33,660 nucleotides of DNA. Source: an uncultured Propionibacterium sp. Its GTDB lineage: Bacteria > Actinomycetota > Actinomycetes > Propionibacteriales > Propionibacteriaceae. The number at the start of each line of letters is the position of its first letter. The stretch's first letter is position 1. Of this stretch, positions 8,619 to 16,205 are shown one piece after another. The stretch covers positions 1 to 33,660 of the forward strand of contig CALMKG010000377.1 in assembly GCA_937867175.1 (NCBI GenBank), given 5' to 3'. The notes beneath the pieces were generated by a model. It saw only the letters and a list, made by a program, of their open reading frames with translations. It was not told where the DNA came from and ran no database searches. The position numbers and the translations under genes were made by a program.

Positions 8619-9464
8619 TCAGGCGACGGCCTGAATGGCGGCGAGCAGCGCGTCGGCGCTGGCGAGTGCGTCGTTGCTCGGCTGCCACTGGTTGCCGTTC
8701 ACCGCGAAGTACGGGGTGTAGGTGACATAGTCCGGCTTCAGGTCTTGCATGGCGTCCACGAAGTCGCTGGTCGTCCGTGAATCGAAGCAGGTCTGGAAGT
8801 CGGCCAGTTGCTGCCCGCTCAAACCGGCCTGCTCGGCCAGGGTGCCGCGTAGTTGCTCATCGGTCCAGCCGTCGCCCTCGCGTGCCGGCTGCGCGGCGAA
8901 GACAGCCTTGCTGTATGCAGGGAAGGCGCCCTGCACGTCGGCGCAGGTGGCCGCCAAGGCCGCCCGATACGAGTGATTGCCGGGATATCCGCGGTCGAGA
9001 CCATGCAGCATGTGGTAGGTCAGCTGGATCTCGCCGGATTTGGCCAACTGCTCCAGCAGCGGATCAATGAGGGCCGAGGCATGCGCGCAGCCGGGGCACT
9101 GGAAGTCGAGGTAGGCCTCGACCAGCGGCTTGCCGGTGTTCTGCGTGGAGTTGTTGAAGACCAGTCCGTTGCCGGCCTCGTTGGCGCTGGGCGGGGTGAC
9201 CTGGCCCTGCTGGGCGCGCAGTCCTTCCTCCTGCTGCTGCCGCTGCTGGTTCTGCACCAGGACGACCACCACGACGGCCACGATAACCACAGCCAGCACG
9301 GCGGCGATGGCGGTGATGATCCGACGGGTACGCGCCCGCTGTGCTTCGGCGGCTTGTTGAGCACGCAATGCCTCGCGCCGTGAGGTGCTCTCGGCCCGCG
9401 GCGTTTGCGGATTGCTGGCCTGCGGCTTGTCGGGGCGTGGTTGGTCCTGCTTGCTCTTGCTCAT
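8619..9464 (-). CDS. Membrane-anchored DsbA-family thioredoxin-fold protein
   Basis: The 281-residue protein starts with a charged cytoplasmic segment (Arg/Gln/Glu-rich, 1-48), followed by one transmembrane helix of Ala/Val/Ile (about 49-70), a Gln-rich linker and an extracytoplasmic thioredoxin fold. The active site is CPGC (Cys123, Cys126) in the stretch DFQCPGCAHAS. The cis-Pro loop is recognisable as YTPYFAVNG near residue 252, and a helical insertion lies between, as in DsbA/DsbG. It probably makes or exchanges disulfide bonds in exported proteins. Two further Cys residues (in ATCAD and QTCFD) sit in the helical insert. It follows the MauE-like gene by 13 bp on the same strand, which suggests they are partners. 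The exact redox direction (oxidase or reductase) cannot be read from sequence. Confidence 0.87.
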   Translation of the reverse strand: MSKSKQDQPRPDKPQASNPQTPRAESTSRREALRAQQAAEAQRARTRRIITAIAAVLAVVIVAVVVVVLVQNQQRQQQEEGLRAQQGQVTPPSANEAGNGLVFNNSTQNTGKPLVEAYLDFQCPGCAHASALIDPLLEQLAKSGEIQLTYHMLHGLDRGYPGNHSYRAALAATCADVQGAFPAYSKAVFAAQPAREGDGWTDEQLRGTLAEQAGLSGQQLADFQTCFDSRTTSDFVDAMQDLKPDYVTYTPYFAVNGNQWQPSNDALASADALLAAIQAVA

Positions 9465-9477
9465 CTCAGCCTTCGGG

Positions 9478-10074
9478 TCAGTTGGTGGTCAGGGACTTGG
9501 GGGTGGCCGGCTCGGCGGCCCAGCCTTCTGGGGGTTCGTCGGAGTCGAGGATGGTCTCATCGGCGGCCCCGGGTGCCAACAGCCAGTTGTCGACCGCCAG
9601 TACCGAGCGCGGACGCACCCACAGCCAAATCCCGCAGGCCATCCAGGCGAAGTCGCGCGCGATGTCTTGCAGGTAGCGGGTCTGATCACCGGCCGGTAAT
9701 TCGCCGCCCGGCGAGAAGCAGCCGCAGTCGATGCGTAGACCGTGCGACCATGCCCAAGTGATGCCGGCGATGAAGACTGCCATTGCGGTCACACCCAGAG
9801 CAGCGTTCACCCTGGTGAACAGCCCGATCACGAGCATGACGCCGACGGCTATCTCGACGAACGGTTGCGCATAGCCGATCACGGTGATCACCGAATGCGA
9901 CAGCGGCAGTTGGTAGAGCTCGACCTGGGCAACGTTCGCCTCGAGTCGTCCGACCTTCAACAGGCCTGCGTAGCCGAGCCCAAAACCCAAGGCCAGCCGA
10001 GCAGCGAGGCCCACCCAGTCCCGCCAGTCGCGGGTCACCTGCTGAGGGGCCACTTGGCCGGTCCATGCGCTCAC
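9478..10074 (-). CDS. MauE/DoxX-family membrane protein
   Basis: The 198-residue protein has about four hydrophobic helices (near 22-40, 62-86, 91-110 and 140-153). A Cys-x-Cys pair, DCGCF (Cys117, Cys119), sits just after the third helix, a feature of MauE-like proteins that support disulfide formation in partner proteins. The N-terminal part with LALGFGLGYAGLLKVG matches the DoxX/MauE first helix. Start is GTG 10074, with a TATCAT box seven bases upstream on the minus strand and no ribosome site. It is first in a likely two-gene operon with the DsbA-like gene, and a recycling role for the thioredoxin domain is the natural inference. The C-terminal ~35 residues are hydrophilic and acidic, without a known motif. 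Confidence 0.83.
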   Translation of the reverse strand: MSAWTGQVAPQQVTRDWRDWVGLAARLALGFGLGYAGLLKVGRLEANVAQVELYQLPLSHSVITVIGYAQPFVEIAVGVMLVIGLFTRVNAALGVTAMAVFIAGITWAWSHGLRIDCGCFSPGGELPAGDQTRYLQDIARDFAWMACGIWLWVRPRSVLAVDNWLLAPGAADETILDSDEPPEGWAAEPATPKSLTTN

Positions 10075-10081
10075 GCCGCCA

Positions 10082-10087
10082 ATGATA
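10082..10087 (-). promoter_or_regulatory. -10 box (TATCAT, minus strand) of the MauE/DsbA operon, leaderless
   Basis: TATCAT on the minus strand is followed by seven bases and the GTG start. It faces the folC promoter across about 50 bp, forming a compact divergent control region (10075-10152). Confidence 0.5.
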
Positions 10088-10138
10088 ACCGAGCCGTCTG
10101 GCGCTTCCGGCGGTCAAGTCCGGCGCGAAGGTGCGCAG

Positions 10139-10144
10139 TAGGCT
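10139..10144 (+). promoter_or_regulatory. -10 box (TAGGCT) of folC, leaderless
   Basis: TAGGCT is followed by eight bases and the folC ATG, with no ribosome site in between. It is identical to the thrC and permease boxes. Confidence 0.5.
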
Positions 10145-10152
10145 TCGACGCT

Positions 10153-11517
10153 ATGACCGTCGCGCCGCAACCGCCCACCCACGCCGATCATGACGAACTG
10201 GTGGCGTACCTCACCGCGAGGTGGCCCGAGAGCCACCCGCAACCGTCACTGGCGCGGATCAGGGCCCTGTGCGACCTGCTCGGCGACCCGCAACGGGCCT
10301 ATCCGGTCATCCAGATCACCGGCACCAACGGCAAGGGCAGCACCGCGATCATGATCGACGCGCTGCTTCGGGCGATGGGGTTGCGCACCGGGCGATTCTC
10401 CAGTCCGCACCTGGTCGATGCCACCGAACGTATCAGCGTCGACGGCGAGCCGATCAGCGCGGAACGCTTCGACCAGATCTGGTGGCAGATCGCGCCCATG
10501 GTGGAGATGGTCGATGAGCAGTTGCTCGGGGGTGTGCCGATGACCTTTTTCGAGGTGATCACCGGCATGGCCTACGCGGCGTTCGCGGACGCGCCGGTGG
10601 ACGTGGCGATCGTGGAAGTCGGGATGGGCGGAACCTGGGACGCCACCAGTGTCGCCGACGCCCAGGTCGCGGTGGTGGCGCCCATCTCGCTCGACCACAC
10701 CCATCTGCTGGGCACCACCGTCGCCCAGATCGCGGCCGAGAAGTCAGGCATCATCAAGCCCGGTTCGGTGGCGGTGCTGGCCGGGCAACTGCCCGAGGCC
10801 GCCAAAGTGCTGACCGCCCGTTGCGCCGAGGTCGGGGCCCCGCTCAGGCGGGAGGGAGTCGAGTTCGGGTTGCTGGACCGCCAAGCCGCGGTCGGCGGCC
10901 AACTGCTGCGCATCGAGGGCATGGACGGGCCGGTCGGTGACCTCTTCCTGCCGCTGTTCGGTGCGCACATGGCCCACAATGCGGCACTCGCGGTTGCCGC
11001 GGTGGAGGCCTTCCGGGCCGCCCCGCTGGCCGCGGAGGTGATCTCGGACGGGCTCGGCGCGGTGATCGCCCCAGCCCGGCTGGAAATGGTCGACGACGAT
11101 CCGGTGGTGGTCCTCGACACCGCCCACAACACAGCAGGCGTGCAGGCCACGCTTGCCGGGCTTCGAGAGGCATACGTCGCCCAGCCGCTGATCGGTCTGG
11201 TGGCAATGATGCGGGACAAAGCGGTCGCCGAAGTCCTAGACCTGCTGGCCGAGGAACTGGACACCATCGTCATCACGACCATGCCGGAAATAGACCGGTC
11301 CATGACTGCGGCGGAGTTGTCCGACTTGGCGGGGGAGTCGTTCGAGGCGAACCGAATCCGGTCGGCGCCCGACCCGGGCCACGCCATCCAGATGGCTCGC
11401 GGTCTGGCCCAGCAAGCTGGGCCACAAGCGGTGGTGCTGGTCATCGGTTCGGTCTATCTGGCCGGCCAGATCAAAGCCTTACTGGCCACTGCTGCGGGCG
11501 CGGGGGAGGACTTTTAG
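10153..11517 (+). CDS. folC: Bifunctional folylpolyglutamate synthase / dihydrofolate synthase
   Basis: The 454-residue protein is a Mur-ligase-like ATP-dependent enzyme that adds glutamate to dihydropteroate or folates. The P-loop ITGTNGKGST (55-64) is characteristic of FolC. Further family motifs are FSSPHLVDATERI, which contacts the folate, VEVGMGGTWDATS and the hinge region with LDTAHN before the C-terminal domain. Start ATG 10153 is chosen over upstream in-frame codons because a -10-like TAGGCT lies eight bases before it and homology starts soon after. Gene order valS-folC-ndk is standard in actinobacteria; here two redox genes lie between valS and folC. The enzyme probably carries out both FolC activities, as is common in bacteria, but this cannot be read from the sequence. 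Confidence 0.94.
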   Translation: MTVAPQPPTHADHDELVAYLTARWPESHPQPSLARIRALCDLLGDPQRAYPVIQITGTNGKGSTAIMIDALLRAMGLRTGRFSSPHLVDATERISVDGEPISAERFDQIWWQIAPMVEMVDEQLLGGVPMTFFEVITGMAYAAFADAPVDVAIVEVGMGGTWDATSVADAQVAVVAPISLDHTHLLGTTVAQIAAEKSGIIKPGSVAVLAGQLPEAAKVLTARCAEVGAPLRREGVEFGLLDRQAAVGGQLLRIEGMDGPVGDLFLPLFGAHMAHNAALAVAAVEAFRAAPLAAEVISDGLGAVIAPARLEMVDDDPVVVLDTAHNTAGVQATLAGLREAYVAQPLIGLVAMMRDKAVAEVLDLLAEELDTIVITTMPEIDRSMTAAELSDLAGESFEANRIRSAPDPGHAIQMARGLAQQAGPQAVVLVIGSVYLAGQIKALLATAAGAGEDF

Positions 11518-11554
11518 GCCTGGACTGAGTCGCGACCGCCTGTGGGGGTGCTTG

Positions 11555-11560
11555 TAGGGT
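11555..11560 (+). promoter_or_regulatory. -10 box (TAGGGT) of ndk, leaderless
   Basis: TAGGGT is followed by seven bases and the ndk ATG with no ribosome site. The 50-bp folC-ndk gap holds no other obvious element. Confidence 0.5.
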
Positions 11561-11567
11561 CTTCAGT

Positions 11568-11984
11568 ATGAGTGGTATTGAGCGCACCTTGGTGCTGGTG
11601 AAACCGGACAGCGTGGCCCGTGGGCTGGTCGGTCAGATCATCGCCCGTTACGAGGCGAAGGGGTTGACCTTGGTGGCACTTGAGTTGCGCACCGTTTCCT
11701 CCGAGTTGGCGGCCCAGCACTACGAGGAGCATGTCGGACGTCCCTACTACCCGGGGCTGGTGGAGTTCGTCACCTCGGGACCGCTGGTGGCGATGGTGCT
11801 GGAGGGGGAGCGGGCGATCGGGGCAGTGCGACTGCTCAACGGTTCAACCGACTCGGCGGTGGCCGCTCCCGGCACCATCCGCGGCGACTTGTCGCTGTCC
11901 AACAGCCGCAACCTCGTGCACGCCTCCGATTCGCCTGAGACAGCCGCGCACGAGATCGACCTGTGGTTCCCGGGATTGGGCTGA
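11568..11984 (+). CDS. ndk: Nucleoside-diphosphate kinase
   Basis: The 138-residue protein has normal Ndk length and transfers the gamma-phosphate of ATP to nucleoside diphosphates. The N-terminal [12 protein letters not shown] contains the conserved Lys12, and the phosphohistidine is His118 in NLVHASDS. The substrate-binding [15 protein letters not shown] (Kpn-loop region) and [17 protein letters not shown] are intact. It starts a three-gene run: the CPBP protease gene begins four bases after its stop and overlaps the radical-SAM gene, so all three are probably cotranscribed from the ndk promoter. Confidence 0.97.
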   Translation: MSGIERTLVLVKPDSVARGLVGQIIARYEAKGLTLVALELRTVSSELAAQHYEEHVGRPYYPGLVEFVTSGPLVAMVLEGERAIGAVRLLNGSTDSAVAAPGTIRGDLSLSNSRNLVHASDSPETAAHEIDLWFPGLG

Positions 11985-11988
11985 GCCC

Positions 11989-13224
11989 GTGTCCCAGTCG
12001 AACCCGGATCAGGCCATTGCGCCGATCACGCAGGGCCCGGTCAGCGCGCCGATCTACGGTCAGCAGCTGCCCGACCCGCACGGCCCGCAGCCGCCGTTCG
12101 GCTCGCACTTCCAACCAACCCTGCCGGTCCGGCAGAGTGACTACGTCATGTTCTGGCGGACGCCGGCCTGGCGTTGGTGGCGTCCGGTGGTCGCCCTGCT
12201 GCTGACGCTGTTCTTGGGAGTGCTGGCTGCGACCATGATCTACGGTGTCTCGCTGTTCATCGATACCGCAGCCGGCCGGATCGACCCGCTGTCTGCGGGC
12301 TACGACCCGTTCGACATCACCGCGCTGGGCTTCCTGGCGAACAACCTCGGGCTGGCAAGCTTGATAGTCATCGCCGGGCTGGTCTCGTCCTCGCTGTTCA
12401 AACAACGCGCCGGTTTCCTGGCCAGTGTGGTCGGGAAGCTTCGCTGGGGTTGGCTGGGACGCTGCGTGCTGATGATCCTGCCGCTGTGGATCATCTACAT
12501 CGGCTTGGACACCTGGCTCAGCATGCGGGCGGGCGCCAGTCTCAATCTCGCCGTGAATCCGGACACTTGGCTGCTGGCCTTCGGCATCCTGCTGACGACA
12601 CCTTTGCAGGCGGCAGGCGAGGAGTTCGCCTTCCGCGGGGTGACCAACCGTGCCGTGGCCAGCTTCTTCAGCAATGGTCGCGCCGGTCTGGTGGCCGGGG
12701 CGGTCAGTTCGTCCCTGGTGTTCACCGCCGCCCATGCGGCAGGTGATCCGTGGCTGAACGTCTACTACTTCTGTTTCGGCCTGGCCGCCTGCTATGTGAC
12801 CTGGCGAACCGGGGGCCTGGAGGCGGCGATTGCGATTCATGTGGTGAACAACGTCTGTTCCGAGGCGTTTCTGCCGTTCAGCGGGGTCGGCGAGATCTTC
12901 CACCGTGAGGCGGGTACCGCCGGCCCGCTGGTCCTGGTCGGGATGGTGGTCATCGCGCTGGCCGTGGCATTGATCGTCTGGCAGGCAGAAAAGCGAGATA
13001 TTCAGGCCACTGCGGCCCCGGGGGAGTCGATGGCCAACGCCTTGGCGGGCTTGCAGGCCACCATCCCCACCCCGCAGCAGCCCCCCATGTACCCCCGACC
13101 ACCGTTGCCACAGCCCGGCCCGCGCCCGCAGCCGGGACCGGAGAACCCGCCACCGCCGCCGCGAGGCGTCACCGGCGACGATCCGGCTCCGCTGCTAAAC
13201 CCTCGTCCTTGGGAGTCGTCATGA
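11989..13224 (+). CDS. CPBP-family intramembrane metalloprotease
   Basis: The 411-residue membrane protein has the CPBP (CAAX protease/bacteriocin-processing) signature. EEFAFRG (Glu211, Glu212, Arg216), His249 in FTAAHAAGD and HVVNN (His284, Asn288) are the expected metal and catalytic positions. An unusual ~60-residue Pro/Gly/Gln-rich N-terminus comes before the first helix, and the C-terminus after residue 340 is again Pro-rich (runs of PPPPP), ending WESS. About eight membrane helices lie between. Start GTG 11989 is four bases after ndk; the stop overlaps the next ATG (ATGA). Substrates are unknown for this family member. CPBP proteins act in prenyl-protein-like processing, bacteriocin immunity or sigma-factor control, and none of these can be chosen from the context. 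Confidence 0.85.
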   Translation: MSQSNPDQAIAPITQGPVSAPIYGQQLPDPHGPQPPFGSHFQPTLPVRQSDYVMFWRTPAWRWWRPVVALLLTLFLGVLAATMIYGVSLFIDTAAGRIDPLSAGYDPFDITALGFLANNLGLASLIVIAGLVSSSLFKQRAGFLASVVGKLRWGWLGRCVLMILPLWIIYIGLDTWLSMRAGASLNLAVNPDTWLLAFGILLTTPLQAAGEEFAFRGVTNRAVASFFSNGRAGLVAGAVSSSLVFTAAHAAGDPWLNVYYFCFGLAACYVTWRTGGLEAAIAIHVVNNVCSEAFLPFSGVGEIFHREAGTAGPLVLVGMVVIALAVALIVWQAEKRDIQATAAPGESMANALAGLQATIPTPQQPPMYPRPPLPQPGPRPQPGPENPPPPPRGVTGDDPAPLLNPRPWESS

Positions 13225-15167
13225 CCACAACTCCTCCTGAATCGTTGTTCAACCGATTGGAACCGCTGCTCGCGCAGGTGACCAAGCCGATTCAGTATGT
13301 CGGCGGTGAACTGAACGCGGTGACCAAGGATTGGGTCGGCACCGATGTGCATTGGGCGTTGATGTACCCGGACGCCTACGAGGTGGGCCAGCCCAACCAG
13401 GGCCAGGCGATCCTCTACGAGGTACTCAACGAGGTCGACTGGGTGCTGGCTGAACGTGTCTTCTCGGTCTGGCCCGACCTCGAGCAGCGGATGCGTGCGG
13501 TGGGGCTGCCGTTGTTGAGCCTGGAGAGCCATCGTCCGGTGAAGAAGTTCGACGTGCTCGGGATCAGCCTGGCGACCGAACTCGGCTACACCAATCTGCT
13601 CAACGCCCTTGACCTGGCCGGCATCAAGCTGCACAGCGTCGACCGGGCCGACTACGAACCCCTCGTGGTGGTCGGCGGGCACTGCGCGTCCAACCCGGAG
13701 CCGGTCGCCGACTTCATCGATGTCGCGGTGCTCGGAGACGGCGAGGAGGCGGTTCTCGAGCTCAGCCGGATCGTTCGAGGCTGGCGGGCTGCCGGCCGGC
13801 CCGGTGGGCGCTTAGGGGTGCTCGAGCGTCTGGCAGCCACCGGCAAGTTCTATGTGCCGCGGTTCTACGACGTCAGCTATGCGCCATCGGGAGCCATCGT
13901 CAAGATCTCCCCGAACCGTCCGGGTGTGCCTTACCAGGTGCAGCGTTGGATCCTCACCGACCTGGACGAGTGGGACTACCCGCGGCGCCCGCTGGTTCCG
14001 CTCGCCGAGACCGTGCACGAACGGTATTCGGTCGAGATCTTCCGCGGCTGCACCCGAGGTTGCCGGTTCTGCCAGGCCGGCATGATCACCCGCCCGGTGC
14101 GGGAGCGTAGCCTGCCCGTGATCGGGTCGATGGTCGACCAAGGGCTGTCGTCCACCGGTCTGGACGAAGTGGGGCTGCTCAGTCTGTCCAGCGCCGACCA
14201 CAGCGAGATCGGTGAGATCACCAGGCAGTTGGCGGACCGCTATGAGGGCTCCCAGGTTTCGCTGTCGCTGCCCAGCACCCGGGTTGACGCCTTCAACATC
14301 GACCTGGCCGCTGAGCTTGCCCGCAACGGCCGTCGTAGTGGGCTGACCTTCGCCCCTGAGGGTGGCACCGAGCGAATCCGGGCCGTGATCAACAAGAACG
14401 TCAGCGAGGACGACCTGATCAAGACCGTCACGACGGCGTTCGCCGGCGGCTGGCGGTCGGTGAAGCTCTACTTCATGTGTGGTCTGCCCACCGAGACCGA
14501 CGAGGATGTGCTCGCGATCGCTGACCTGGCGCACCGTGTGATCGAGACCGGACGCCGGGCCGCCGGCCACCGCGACATCGGTTGCACCATCAGCATCGGG
14601 GCCTTCGTGCCCAAGCCGCACACACCCTTCCAGTGGGTCGGGCAGACCGACCCCGAAGTCGCCAACGAACGGATGCGGCAGTTGAAGCAGCACGTGCGGG
14701 ACGATCGGCAGTGCGGCCGGGCGATCGGCATCCGGTACTCCGACGGACGACCGGGCTTGATCGAGGGGCTGCTGGCACGCGGTGACCGTCGTGTGGGACG
14801 GGTTGTCGAGGAGGTCTGGCGGGATGGTGGCCTTTTCGACGGTTGGAGCGAGCACTTCGACTTCGACCGGTGGGTGCGCTGCGCCGAGGAGCAGTTGGTC
14901 CCGCAGGGGGTCAGTCTTGCGTGGTACACCACCAGGCAGCGTCCGATGACGGAGGTGCTCCCTTGGGACCACCTCGACCTGGGGTTGGACCGGAATTGGT
15001 TGTGGCAGGACTACCAGGACGCCCTGGCGGGCCGGGCGGTACACGACTGCCGCTGGGACGACTGCAACGACTGCGGGGTGTGCCCGAAGTTCGGGGTGGA
15101 CATTGAGATCGGCCCCAGCGGGGGATCGCTACTGCCCCTGAGTGCGGTCAACTCGTCGTTGGCGTGA
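13221..15167 (+). CDS. Radical SAM protein of the TIGR03960 family (B12-binding-like N-terminus)
   Basis: The 648-residue protein has a B12-binding-like Rossmann region at about 40-190 (MYPDAYEVG, then LGISLATELGYTN and VVGGHCASNPEP). The radical-SAM core follows, with CTRGCRFC (Cys277, Cys281, Cys284) for the 4Fe-4S cluster. The C-terminus has a second Cys cluster (Cys610, Cys615, Cys618, Cys621) in WDDCNDCGVC. This architecture is a widespread family of uncharacterised function, commonly next to, or fused with, a TIGR03936/DUF2344 protein and next to rne/rng and rplU-rpmA, as seen here. ATG 13221 overlaps the CPBP stop, with GGGAG upstream. The position suggests a link to RNA or ribosome biology, but no reaction is established. 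Confidence 0.88.
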   Translation: MTTTPPESLFNRLEPLLAQVTKPIQYVGGELNAVTKDWVGTDVHWALMYPDAYEVGQPNQGQAILYEVLNEVDWVLAERVFSVWPDLEQRMRAVGLPLLSLESHRPVKKFDVLGISLATELGYTNLLNALDLAGIKLHSVDRADYEPLVVVGGHCASNPEPVADFIDVAVLGDGEEAVLELSRIVRGWRAAGRPGGRLGVLERLAATGKFYVPRFYDVSYAPSGAIVKISPNRPGVPYQVQRWILTDLDEWDYPRRPLVPLAETVHERYSVEIFRGCTRGCRFCQAGMITRPVRERSLPVIGSMVDQGLSSTGLDEVGLLSLSSADHSEIGEITRQLADRYEGSQVSLSLPSTRVDAFNIDLAAELARNGRRSGLTFAPEGGTERIRAVINKNVSEDDLIKTVTTAFAGGWRSVKLYFMCGLPTETDEDVLAIADLAHRVIETGRRAAGHRDIGCTISIGAFVPKPHTPFQWVGQTDPEVANERMRQLKQHVRDDRQCGRAIGIRYSDGRPGLIEGLLARGDRRVGRVVEEVWRDGGLFDGWSEHFDFDRWVRCAEEQLVPQGVSLAWYTTRQRPMTEVLPWDHLDLGLDRNWLWQDYQDALAGRAVHDCRWDDCNDCGVCPKFGVDIEIGPSGGSLLPLSAVNSSLA

Positions 15168-15248
15168 CGTCCGAGCGCGGCAGGCCCAGTTCCACGCCCA
15201 GGAGTCTGACCGGGTCACGGTGATGCTGGCGTGCATGACTGCTGGCGC

Positions 15249-15254
15249 TACGCT
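15249..15254 (+). promoter_or_regulatory. -10 box (TACGCT) of the DUF2344 gene, leaderless
   Basis: TACGCT is followed by seven bases and ATG 15262, with no ribosome site. It lies near the end of the 94-bp gap after the radical-SAM gene. Confidence 0.45.
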
Positions 15255-15261
15255 CATCGGC

Positions 15262-15972
15262 ATGGCTCGACCCCAACCGACCCAACAACCGCCGCCCGTC
15301 CAGAGGCTGCGGCTCCGCTATGCCAAGCGGGGAACTGCTCGGTTCGCGAGCCATCGTGATTTCAGCCGGGCGCTGGAACGGGCACTGCGCCGTGCCAAGG
15401 TGCCGATGGCTTACTCGTCGGGTTTCTCCCCGCACCCGCGGATTTCGTACGCGGGGGCCGCGCCGACCGGCACCGGCAGCGAGGCGGAGTACCTGGAACT
15501 GGGGCTGGCCGAGCACTGCGACCCGGGTGAGCTGGCGGATGCTCTTACCCGCGCACTGCCCGAGGGATTCCCGATCCTGCGGGCTGTGGAGGCTTCGGGT
15601 GGGCCGCTGACCGAACGCCTGGCGGCGTCCGAATGGACGATCGAGTTGCCGAGCGTCGCTGCCGATGCGTTGCCCCGGTTGGCAGGGCTGCTCTGGGACG
15701 CCGAGATGGTTGAGGTGAGCCGACTGACCAAGAAGGGCGAACGCCGCTTCGATGCCCGGCAAGCCGTCGTCAAGGTGTGGGTGGCGCAGGACGCGCTGCA
15801 TGTCGTGCTCCGCCACACCGAGCCACTGGTTCGCCCGGACGACGTTTTCGCGGCCTTGCAGCGGTTGGCGCCACAGGAGATGGCCGCTGCCGGCCCGCCG
15901 CGGGCGACCCGGCTGCGGCAGGGCCCCCTGGTCGTCGACACGGTGGGTGACCCGTTCGAGGAATCAACCTGA
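15262..15972 (+). CDS. TIGR03936 / DUF2344 protein, partner of the radical-SAM protein
   Basis: The 236-residue protein contains the family's N-terminal signature: RLRYAKRGTARFASHRDFSR near residue 16 and MAYSSGFSPHPRISYAG, followed by GTGSEAEYLELGL and the DALTRALPEGFPI stretch. The domain occurs either fused to the C-terminus of TIGR03960 radical-SAM proteins or encoded next to them, as here. Function is not known. Start ATG 15262 is chosen because TACGCT lies seven bases upstream and the upstream residues are unlike the family. The gene is followed by the long rne leader. Basic and hydrophilic composition is compatible with nucleic-acid contact, which is only inference. Confidence 0.88.
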   Translation: MARPQPTQQPPPVQRLRLRYAKRGTARFASHRDFSRALERALRRAKVPMAYSSGFSPHPRISYAGAAPTGTGSEAEYLELGLAEHCDPGELADALTRALPEGFPILRAVEASGGPLTERLAASEWTIELPSVAADALPRLAGLLWDAEMVEVSRLTKKGERRFDARQAVVKVWVAQDALHVVLRHTEPLVRPDDVFAALQRLAPQEMAAAGPPRATRLRQGPLVVDTVGDPFEEST

Positions 15973-16205
15973 GAAGGCCGCGCCGCAGGGCGATCGCGGT
16001 GCGGTATGGCATACTGGAGGTCAGGCAACGTGCCGCCGGCACGAACTTTCAGGATGTCCATAGTCCAACCGCGACGCTGATTGCGAGCTGGTACCCACGG
16101 GGGCCGCAAGCGCGGGGACGATGCGTAGCCCTGACAGTGCCACCAGTTTTGGGCCGTGGTCCGCCACGGCAGTGACCCGCGCCCCCCAGGCGCAGAGGAG
16201 CATGC
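15973..16205 (+). promoter_or_regulatory. Long structured leader and likely promoter of rne
   Basis: This 233-bp gap has no gene. A weak -10-like CATACT (16010-16015) would give a transcript leader of ~185 nt. In it lie three perfect hairpins: 16029-16034 with 16038-16043, 16153-16159 with 16164-16170 (UCCG loop), and 16179-16183 with 16189-16193. The last is C-rich and touches the ribosome site GAGGAG (16195-16200). RNase E autoregulates through its own 5' leader in E. coli, and a long rne leader is reported in mycobacteria. A similar role here is inference; the -35 is not recognisable. Confidence 0.4.

Noticed and set aside
16179-16193. Hairpin with six cytosines, considered as 6C small RNA
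   Set aside because: 6C RNA has two C-loop stems; only one is seen, and three of the cytosines are in the loop while others pair in the stem. It is better read as part of the rne leader.
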